From: an uncultured Prevotellaceae bacterium
GTDB taxonomy: Bacteria > Bacteroidota > Bacteroidia > Bacteroidales > Bacteroidaceae
DNA: 13,382 bases
Reading direction: 5' to 3'
NCBI GenBank assembly: GCA_947306845.1
Contig: CAMZHP010000060.1
Span: forward strand, 1 to 13,382
A model generated the notes under the pieces. It was not told the DNA's origin. It ran no database searches and saw only the letters and a list, made by a program, of their open reading frames with translations. The position numbers were made by a program, and so were the translations under genes. Below, in pieces: positions 7,687-13,382 of the stretch; positions within the stretch are counted from its first letter, which is position 1, and each line of letters begins with the position of its first letter.

Positions 7687-8906
7687 TATTGTTTGCAGCC
7701 TACGATAGTGTCGTAGGCCTTGATGAGCGTGTTGATCACAGTTTGTACCTGTTCATCGGTAAGTTGTGGATATACAGGCAGTGAGACCTCATGCTCATAA
7801 TGTCTGCGGGCATTGGGATAATTGGCGATGTCGTAACCCAGGGATTGGTAATAGCTGAGCATGGGCAGTGGGACGAAGTGCACGTTGACAGCGACATCGT
7901 GTTTTGCGATTTCGCTGATAAGCGCGTCGCGCTGCTGCTCTGTGAAACCTTTGATGCGAAGGGGATAGACATGATATGAAGTTTCGCCTCCGTTTTTGAC
8001 GGAGGGTGGCAATATCGCCCATTCATATTGGCTCAGTGCTTTGTCATAAGCTTTGTAGATGCGTTTGCGCTCAGCTAACAAATGGTCGTATTGCCGTATC
8101 TGGGCAAGGCCAATGGCAGCGTTGACATCTGCCATGTTGATTTTCATCCCCTTGCCTACGATGTCATAGCGCCATCCACCGGCCTGGCTCTTGGTGAAGG
8201 CATCCTTGGTCTGACAGTTGAGGGTCATCAGCCGCATGTCCTTGTAAAGTTGTTCGTTATCGAACGGCGCGGGCAGGTTGAAGCAGATGATGCCTCCCTC
8301 GGCAGTCGTGATGTTTTTTACTGCATGGAATGAGAAAATGGTGATATCAGTTTGTGGACCGGCGGGCTGTCCATGGTAATTTGCGCCTAGTGAGTGAGCC
8401 GAGTCGTTGAGTACGAGGATACGTCCCAGTTTTTCCTGCACGGGTGAGGTGGGGTGATACATGGAGCGTATTTCAGGTTCTTTGACAAGCGACATAATGG
8501 CATCATAGTCACAGGGAAACCCCGCGATGTCAACAGGGATGATGGCTTTTGTCCGTGGGGTAATGGCTTGTCGGATTTTTTCAGCTGATGTGTTGAAGTC
8601 CTCCGCAGAGTCGACCATGATAACTTTAGCTCCCGCCCACATCACAGCCATGGCTGTAGCGCAATAGGTGTAAGCGGGTATGATGACCTCATCATCGCTG
8701 TTCAGCCCTAACCACCTGAGCATAAGGATTGTCCCAGATGTCCATGAGTTGACAGCTAGCGCGGCCTGACAACCAGTCAATTTCATCACTTCTGCTTCCA
8801 AGGCCTTGACTTTCGGCCCTGTGGTAATCCATCCCGAGCGCAGGGAGTCGACGACCTCGTTGATGATGCTTTCGTCAATGTAGGGTGGTGAAAAGGATAT
8901 CTTCAT
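7686..8906 (-). CDS. DegT/DnrJ/EryC1/StrS-family PLP sugar aminotransferase
   Basis: A PLP-dependent aminotransferase that converts a nucleotide-linked keto sugar into an amino sugar, using glutamate as the usual amino donor. The 406-residue protein has WITTGP at 26-31, AVNSWTSGT (51-59) for phosphate binding, EVIIPAYTYCATA at 73-85, VLNDSAHSLGA at 165-175 with the PLP-pyridine D168, and SFHAVKNITTAEGG at 192-205 with the Schiff-base K197. Its partner overlap with the small initiating transferase and its length recall WcfR, which with an unlinked UDP-GlcNAc 4,6-dehydratase makes UDP-2-acetamido-4-amino-2,4,6-trideoxygalactose. No such dehydratase is in this window, as in the polysaccharide A locus as I remember it. 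Product assignment is inference; other 4-amino or 3-amino sugars are possible. Confidence 0.93.
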   Translation of the reverse strand: MKISFSPPYIDESIINEVVDSLRSGWITTGPKVKALEAEVMKLTGCQAALAVNSWTSGTILMLRWLGLNSDDEVIIPAYTYCATAMAVMWAGAKVIMVDSAEDFNTSAEKIRQAITPRTKAIIPVDIAGFPCDYDAIMSLVKEPEIRSMYHPTSPVQEKLGRILVLNDSAHSLGANYHGQPAGPQTDITIFSFHAVKNITTAEGGIICFNLPAPFDNEQLYKDMRLMTLNCQTKDAFTKSQAGGWRYDIVGKGMKINMADVNAAIGLAQIRQYDHLLAERKRIYKAYDKALSQYEWAILPPSVKNGGETSYHVYPLRIKGFTEQQRDALISEIAKHDVAVNVHFVPLPMLSYYQSLGYDIANYPNARRHYEHEVSLPVYPQLTDEQVQTVINTLIKAYDTIVGCKQ

Positions 8907-8945
8907 CTTGATATGTTGTGTTGTAACGTAGTTGTTGGAGAATAT

Positions 8946-10007
8946 TTAATGGCATTCCATAATCTGGCAAAAATGCTGCTCATCGAAAAGGTTGTATGTG
9001 TTGTGGATGCCTTTGAGACGGGCGGAATTCATCATGCAGGCAGCCAATCCATTCGCATCCTCAGGTTGGCAGGTATAGCCGTTGACCCCATCCTTTATAA
9101 TCTGATTGATGATAGGGACGCAGGTTGTGGCGGCGATGGGCTTGTCGAAACACATGGCTTCGAGCACCACATTGGGAAACCCTTCCATACGTGAGGGAAG
9201 CACGAACACGTCGCAATGGCGCATGAAGGGATAGGGGTTGGCCTTGAATCCTTCAAAGCTGATACCGTCAGAGGGCGACACCTGGCTGATGATTTCTTTG
9301 GCATAATCAGAACTGGTGCGGCCAAGGATGGTGAGATGGGCTTCTGGCATCTGTTTCCTTACCTTGGCAAATGCTTTGATGATCACGTCGATACCTTTGG
9401 AATAGATGATGTTGCTTACTGCAAGAAAATGAATCCCTCCTTTCGTGAAAGGATTGTCATGATGCTCAGTTGAGGCCAGCACCATTTCCTTGTCAACTGG
9501 ATTATTGATGGTCACCACCTTGTCCTCGGCGAGATGGTATCTTTTCAGGGCTTCTTGACGCATGTCCTTAGTTTGTGCAATGACGGTCCTTGCTTTGGGA
9601 AGCAGTCGCTTGTTGAGCCAGCGGATGATATTCCATTTGAATTCGGTAAAGCCACGGTACAGGTGATTGCTAGGCATATTGGGCAGCCGCACGATGACGG
9701 GGATGCCTGAACGATGGCCGGCTATGAGTGCGAGCAGCGAGACGTATTCACAACTGGAAAAAAGAATGGTGTCGCGATGTGAGTTTATATAGTTCTTCAG
9801 GGATGGCAAGGCGGTGAGGGTACGTTTAGCTCCAAGAATGTCGAGCTCAAACTCTGGCCTGATCCATTGACTGATTTCATCTTTGCCGCCACACAGACAG
9901 ACAAACCTTACGGAGTGGCCATGACGTTTCAGTATACGGGCCATGAGTATGCTCACCCGTTCTGCACCGCCGGTGCCAAGATCTGCAAGGAGGAAGCTAT
10001 AGTTCAT
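8946..10007 (-). CDS. Glycosyltransferase family 4, GGAERV type
   Basis: A 353-residue retaining GT-B glycosyltransferase, likely acting on the lipid-linked repeat unit on the cytoplasmic face. The N-terminal GTGGAERVSI (11-20) is the hallmark of a large GT4 subfamily that includes PglA-like N-acetylhexosamine transferases. VTINNPVD (165-172) marks the domain linker. FEGFKANPYPFM (251-262) and SRMEGFPNVVLEA (272-284) follow, with the canonical EX7E pair E275 and E283. In the donor phosphate-binding loop AVSNIIYSKG (196-205) the lysine K204 is present, but the usual arginine position appears to be N199. Its ATG overlaps the polymerase stop as ATGA, so the two are translationally coupled. Being just upstream of the initiating transferase pair, it may add the second sugar (inference). 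Confidence 0.92.
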   Translation of the reverse strand: MNYSFLLADLGTGGAERVSILMARILKRHGHSVRFVCLCGGKDEISQWIRPEFELDILGAKRTLTALPSLKNYINSHRDTILFSSCEYVSLLALIAGHRSGIPVIVRLPNMPSNHLYRGFTEFKWNIIRWLNKRLLPKARTVIAQTKDMRQEALKRYHLAEDKVVTINNPVDKEMVLASTEHHDNPFTKGGIHFLAVSNIIYSKGIDVIIKAFAKVRKQMPEAHLTILGRTSSDYAKEIISQVSPSDGISFEGFKANPYPFMRHCDVFVLPSRMEGFPNVVLEAMCFDKPIAATTCVPIINQIIKDGVNGYTCQPEDANGLAACMMNSARLKGIHNTYNLFDEQHFCQIMECH

Positions 10008-11203
10008 CTAATGCGTGGGTATTTTTTCTTCATGTTGTCCAGGTGAATAAAAAACACCATCAGATACAAATAGGTCGTTCTGCTGCAGTAAGATACAGAA
10101 CCCCAGTCGACCACCAGTCTAATGAGAACCCATGCAATGATAAGTATGGCACTGCTGTCAAATTTTACATATTTTATTTCCTTGAAAAGAATATACAAAA
10201 ACATGCTATAATAGGAGATAACACCGATGATTCCTCCACAGGATGCAAGTTCAAGGTAGTTGTTATGCAGATAGGTTGCATGGCCTGTTTTTTGGGAAAT
10301 AAGAATCATTGAGTTATTGATGCCTACTCCGAGAAAGGGCGTTTTCAAAAATTGTTCCCATCCAATTCTATTGTATGCATTACGCACCATGGTGGATGCA
10401 TCTACATCTTCTCCTCCAGTGAGGGAGGCTACCAGTCCGCTCATGCGGTTGTATAGTCCGGAGAAGACATTCGCTTGTCCTAAAACGACAAGGATAATGA
10501 TGCCCAGTACAACAAACGCTATAATCTTTGAAAGTGGAAGCAACATGTCGCCTCTTTTTTCTTTCTTCTGTTTGTAATAATACAAAATGAACACACCCAT
10601 GACGAGCATCACAAAAGCCTTACGGCATTGAGTGGCACCAATAATCATCAAACAGGGAATCCAAATAACAATAGACCAATCTTTCTTTACGAATAGCCTG
10701 AAATAAAAATTGATGATCAAAGAGACGGCTGTAATCATGGCTATCGTGTTGACATTCTTGAAATCATTTTCCAGACGGCCTTCCTCATCTGCGGCGACAA
10801 TGTCTTCCAAGCCATAGTGGTAGTAAGTGTACAGAACCACGAAAACGCCAGTCCACATGATGATTTTCAGCAGAATGTGGATATCTTGGATGTCTTTCCA
10901 ATATTCATAGAATACGTATAAGCATAACAGGGTTATGAAGATGGAGCTGCATATAGGAATGGTGTAGCGGCCGTTGAGTGCCCAAAAGGTGGTGGCGTAA
11001 CAGTAAAGACAGAATTGGAGGGTAAATATGTGGTATTTATAGATTTTCAGTTTGAAATTGGTAAACAGCAACACCAATAAGGTAAAGCCAAACAAGACCG
11101 TTGCCGAACTGGCAATGGTGTTGGCAACGATAAGAAACACAAACGTGACCAACCAGATAAACCTATCTGTTTTAGTATATCGCTGGGTGGTATATGACTG
11201 CAT
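10004..11203 (-). CDS. wzy: Wzy-like O-antigen/polysaccharide polymerase, first gene of the operon
   Basis: A multi-pass inner-membrane protein (399 residues from ATG 11203) with about ten hydrophobic segments, expected to join undecaprenyl-linked repeat units on the periplasmic side. Between about residues 243 and 327 lies the large polar loop of the O-antigen ligase/polymerase superfamily: R274 in TMVRNAYNRIGW, PFLGVG at 289-294, YLHNNYLELA at 311-320 and GGIIG at 323-327. Polymerase (Wzy) and ligase (WaaL) share this fold; cluster context favours Wzy. A longer reading begins at GTG 11302, with AGGGGAAG a few bases upstream, but its extra 33 residues are not membrane-like. The ATG start gives a standard short cytoplasmic N-terminus before the first membrane helix (about 14-30). 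It heads the ten-gene operon after a long leader. Confidence 0.88.
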   Translation of the reverse strand: MQSYTTQRYTKTDRFIWLVTFVFLIVANTIASSATVLFGFTLLVLLFTNFKLKIYKYHIFTLQFCLYCYATTFWALNGRYTIPICSSIFITLLCLYVFYEYWKDIQDIHILLKIIMWTGVFVVLYTYYHYGLEDIVAADEEGRLENDFKNVNTIAMITAVSLIINFYFRLFVKKDWSIVIWIPCLMIIGATQCRKAFVMLVMGVFILYYYKQKKEKRGDMLLPLSKIIAFVVLGIIILVVLGQANVFSGLYNRMSGLVASLTGGEDVDASTMVRNAYNRIGWEQFLKTPFLGVGINNSMILISQKTGHATYLHNNYLELASCGGIIGVISYYSMFLYILFKEIKYVKFDSSAILIIAWVLIRLVVDWGSVSYCSRTTYLYLMVFFIHLDNMKKKYPRIR

Positions 11204-11473
11204 GGTGCAAAATGGAAACAGTGTGTGAAATTTGAGAAGACCAGCTGTTGACTGTATTGATGATGAAAAGTGTTGGTCGAACTGGTGGTCGACATAAGGC
11301 ACATCTTCCCCTCATCGCTCTTTAGTTGAAAAAGCGACGTAAGAATGGGAGAAAAATGAGCCTGAATGCCAAAACCGCCTTAAAGACCAGGTTATACACA
11401 ACAATACGCAATCATCGCAGGCGAAAACCGCGGATAACTATCAAAGTAATAGAAAAATTATATATTCCCAATC

Positions 11474-11488
11474 TTGCAGTATCTGCAA
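11474..11488 (-). promoter_or_regulatory. Small perfect hairpin early in the operon leader
   Basis: TTGCAGATACTGCAA on the minus strand folds into a perfect six-base-pair stem (TTGCAG/CTGCAA) with a three-base loop. It begins roughly 20 bases after the predicted transcription start. It may be an RNA hairpin protecting the 5' end or taking part in attenuation, or a palindromic operator for a repressor. The repeat is seen directly; the role is inference. Confidence 0.35.
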
Positions 11489-11514
11489 TCAACAGCTATT
11501 TTGCTTTCAACGTA

Positions 11515-11522
11515 CAAAGGTA
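11515..11522 (-). promoter_or_regulatory. Bacteroidota-type -7 promoter element (TACCTTTG)
   Basis: On the minus strand TACCTTTG matches the Bacteroidota primary-sigma -7 consensus TAnnTTTG exactly and lies in a very A-rich context (seven consecutive A residues just upstream). The expected -33 TTTG, about 20 bases further upstream, is not well matched (TCAT or TATC), so strength is uncertain. It is placed to drive the operon that begins with the Wzy-like gene, with transcription expected to begin a few bases downstream, near 11508. Confidence 0.6.
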
Positions 11523-11605
11523 ACTATTTTTTTGCAATCATTATGATAAAACTCCATTTTTTTGATACTTATGCCTTTTTTTCTTGAATTTTTGGCTCTC
11601 AGAAT

Positions 11606-13273
11606 TCATTGTTGACCGTCACTTAGGAACGTCTTGCCGATTTTCCCATCATAATTGGTCATTTTCCATCCTGTGATTTGCAAAAGCGCAAAGATGAGTT
11701 CCTTGGTGTTGAAGGGGTTGTTGAGAGAAGCCTCTATCTGTTCTGCTTGCTGGGGAAACAATTGGCGATAGTGGTCAGTGGTATAAATGAAGAATGGAAT
11801 GCGACAACTAAGATCCCATGACTTTTGCTCTCTTGCAGAAGCATGTCCGCAATGATTGGGATCGGTTTCAAACATGTCCATACCATGATCGGGAAAATAG
11901 AAAACCAAAGCACACTCGTCTTTGTATAATTCGAAAATGGATGCCACCACATGGTCGTTGTATCGTGTGGCATTGTCATACTGTGCAAGAACCTCTCTTT
12001 GATGAACAGGTCGGTCTTTATAGTCGTCGGCCTTGAAATAGTTCCATGAATCTGGATAGCGTTGGTAAAAATTTTCATGCTGTCCCATCAAGTTGACGAT
12101 GGTGATGGAAGGTAAGCTGTCTGTCTTGAGAAATGACTCGAGTACAGGTACCACCACTTCATCGTATCGGCTGCCAGCCTCTGGATGATGCCTTGCATAC
12201 CAAACCGTATCTGAAAGGCTGGCAATAGCAGCTTGAACATTATCAAACATGCCATGGGGTTCTTGGTTGGATACCCATCTAATAATATATTTTTGACTGA
12301 AGACATCAAATAATGTTGGATATTTATACCAAGCATTTTCATCCTCTCTCCAAGGCATGAGAATATGTTTCAATCCTTTTTTTATGCCTTCCACCTTTCC
12401 AAAAGCTTTTGACTCGTAGGTATCCCATAGTGTGAATATGTTCTTGAATGCCAAATGGGTAAAAGCTGCAGGAGCAGTGCATTGAGTGAAGGCATACACG
12501 TGATCTTCATGGATGAGTCGGGACAATTCAGGGTTGGTGTCGAGCTTATATCCATAGACAGAGGAATGAGACTTGGCAAATGATTCTCCGATAACGATAA
12601 CGATGTGCTGGGGGTGTTGGTCGGACACCTCTTTGAGAGAGATTTCATGACGAAAATCGGCCAACTTGCCAAGTGGTTCATAATCCTTTATGATAAAAAG
12701 ATACTTGATGGGAGGAATCTTGTCGCACCAATTGTAAATGCCTCGGCTTGGTGGCGGAAAGCATAGGATGGAAGTCAACAGAAATACAATAGTTCCAACT
12801 TGTGAAACCTTTATGCTTGGACGTAACCGTGGAATTTTTGCGAAATACAACAAAATGAGTAATATGATGGCCGCCAGCCAAATGAGTATTTTAGCAGGGG
12901 GAAAGTAGAAACTGAAGAACTCAGAAATCTCATTGGAATTGGTTCCCATGATAAGATATATCATTTCAAGAGTCACAGGCTGGCCATTAGACAAATAACA
13001 TCCAAAGCTTAATCCGAAATCAAACAAGGATAGGACGAAAAGCAGATGGGTGAGCCATTTCCCCCATTTCCCCATCATTGCCACGATAAAGAAAATCACC
13101 CCCATTTCAAAAATAGTGTCATTGATGACTCTCCAAAATGTATGTTTACCGGCATACACCAAGCAGGGAGGGAGAGATATGGCAATAGCGGTAACGAGCA
13201 GTTGTCTCCATCTTTCTCTGAAACATGTGGCCAGACGGTCTGTTATTTTTTTATAATTCATATTTAATGTCAT
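11606..13273 (-). CDS. Phosphoethanolamine transferase-like membrane sulfatase-fold enzyme (EptA/CptA family)
   Basis: A 555-residue protein with five N-terminal membrane helices (about 24-41, 49-67, 72-93, 127-146 and 156-172) and a periplasmic alkaline-phosphatase-fold domain. It is expected to transfer phosphoethanolamine (or a similar phospho-group) from phospholipid to a glycan or lipid A. IVIGESFAKSHSSVYGY at 226-242 is the nucleophile motif: E230 binds metal and S231 takes the place of the threonine of EptA. MGQHENFYQRYP (396-407), YFPDHGMDM (459-467) with D462-H463, and CGHASAREQ (475-483) with H477 supply the other family motifs. The start at 13273 gives a six-base gap from the HAD gene; ATG 13261 is an alternative. 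It is a separate unit from the polymerase-led operon. A phosphoglycerol or other phospho-transfer specificity cannot be excluded. Confidence 0.87.
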   Translation of the reverse strand: MTLNMNYKKITDRLATCFRERWRQLLVTAIAISLPPCLVYAGKHTFWRVINDTIFEMGVIFFIVAMMGKWGKWLTHLLFVLSLFDFGLSFGCYLSNGQPVTLEMIYLIMGTNSNEISEFFSFYFPPAKILIWLAAIILLILLYFAKIPRLRPSIKVSQVGTIVFLLTSILCFPPPSRGIYNWCDKIPPIKYLFIIKDYEPLGKLADFRHEISLKEVSDQHPQHIVIVIGESFAKSHSSVYGYKLDTNPELSRLIHEDHVYAFTQCTAPAAFTHLAFKNIFTLWDTYESKAFGKVEGIKKGLKHILMPWREDENAWYKYPTLFDVFSQKYIIRWVSNQEPHGMFDNVQAAIASLSDTVWYARHHPEAGSRYDEVVVPVLESFLKTDSLPSITIVNLMGQHENFYQRYPDSWNYFKADDYKDRPVHQREVLAQYDNATRYNDHVVASIFELYKDECALVFYFPDHGMDMFETDPNHCGHASAREQKSWDLSCRIPFFIYTTDHYRQLFPQQAEQIEASLNNPFNTKELIFALLQITGWKMTNYDGKIGKTFLSDGQQ

Positions 13274-13279
13274 TTTTCT

Positions 13280-13382
13280 TCAACATAAAAATCCGTGGTC
13301 TGCGTATTCAAGTAATTCCTTGTCACCCCTACTGTCTCCATAGGCATATAGGCAGTAATTCTTCCGGTCGGGTTCCATTTCT
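13280..13382 (-). CDS. HAD-superfamily hydrolase (IB-type), C-terminal fragment at window edge
   Basis: Only the last 33 codons lie in the window; the gene continues beyond the right edge. The reading frame ends LYAYGDSRGDKELLEYADHG and three more residues before TGA (13280-13282). GDSRGDKELL is the motif IV acidic loop of HAD phosphatases, and the surrounding YAYGDSxGD...LL..AD pattern is typical of the subfamily IB (phosphoserine-phosphatase-like, YfhB-like) hydrolases. It ends six bases before the phosphoethanolamine-transferase-like gene, so the two are likely co-transcribed. The substrate is unknown. The fragment is short, but the motif is distinctive. Confidence 0.75.
   Translation of the reverse strand, partial: EMEPDRKNYCLYAYGDSRGDKELLEYADHGFLC

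Larger units (their letters stand above)
11204..11605 (-). other. Intergenic region: promoter and long leader of the polysaccharide operon
   Basis: About 400 bases without a supported gene. Reading on the minus strand it holds, in order, the end of the upstream unit (no clear terminator, only a weak GAATT/AATTC pairing and A-rich DNA), the -7 element at 11515-11522, a hairpin at 11474-11488, and two copies of GCGGTTTT (in 11421-11431 and 11368-11378). The latter half could be coding if the polymerase starts at GTG 11302. A leader of roughly 200 to 300 nucleotides is implied. No upxY-type antiterminator gene precedes the operon within the window. Confidence 0.65.

Noticed and set aside
11368..11431. 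Possible JUMPstart/ops element (GGCGGT) for RfaH-type control
   Set aside because: Only GGCGGT is shared; the rest of the ops consensus is missing, and RfaH/ops control is a proteobacterial feature. The GCGGTTTT repeats are reported only as a possible leader signal.
11326..11523. 65-codon plus-strand open frame in the intergenic region, rich in Lys and Arg
   Set aside because: It runs against the operon promoter and leader, and its composition looks like translated leader DNA. No family resemblance.
1..13382. tRNA, rRNA, CRISPR arrays, insertion sequences
   Set aside because: I saw no cloverleaf-like segment, no regularly spaced repeats and no transposase-like protein.

Overview
The window reads as part of a surface polysaccharide (capsule, exopolysaccharide or O-antigen type) biosynthesis locus from a member of the Bacteroidota, most likely a Bacteroidales/Prevotellaceae-like organism. 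Reasons: the gene families and their sizes (a one-domain mannose-1-phosphate guanylyltransferase, a long-form GDP-fucose synthase, a PglC/WcfS-size initiating transferase), almost no Shine-Dalgarno sequences before starts, and a -7 promoter element of the Bacteroidota type (TAnnTTTG, here TACCTTTG). The species call is inference only.

Every supported gene is on the minus strand, so expression runs from high to low coordinates. At the right edge lies the 3' end of a HAD-family hydrolase gene (13280-13382), followed six bases later by a membrane-anchored phosphoethanolamine-transferase-like enzyme (11606-13273). A roughly 400-base gene-free stretch (11204-11605) follows. It carries a good -7 element, a small perfect hairpin and a repeated GCGGTTTT motif, and looks like the promoter and long leader of the next operon.

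That operon has ten tightly packed genes: Wzy-like polymerase, GT4 glycosyltransferase, DegT/DnrJ aminotransferase, small initiating phosphoglycosyl transferase, a nucleotidyltransferase-fold protein of unknown role, ManC, Gmd, Fcl, a GT2 glycosyltransferase with a C-terminal membrane region, and a final GT4 glycosyltransferase. Junctions are overlapping or abutting (ATGA, TAATG, TAAATG) or leave gaps of about 5 to 53 bases, so one transcript is likely. The operon is followed by a long T-less hairpin (311-346) and about 300 bases in which I see no gene.

Working model: the aminotransferase makes a UDP-linked amino-deoxy sugar and the adjacent transferase loads that sugar phosphate onto undecaprenyl phosphate. 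This pairing resembles WcfR/WcfS of Bacteroides fragilis polysaccharide A. The GT4 and GT2 enzymes extend the repeat unit, ManC, Gmd and Fcl supply GDP-L-fucose, and the Wzy-like protein polymerises units outside the inner membrane. No Wzx flippase, no phosphomannomutase and no recognisable dedicated fucosyltransferase is present here; they may lie outside the window. The phosphoethanolamine-transferase-like protein might decorate the glycan or lipid A, but it sits in a separate transcription unit.
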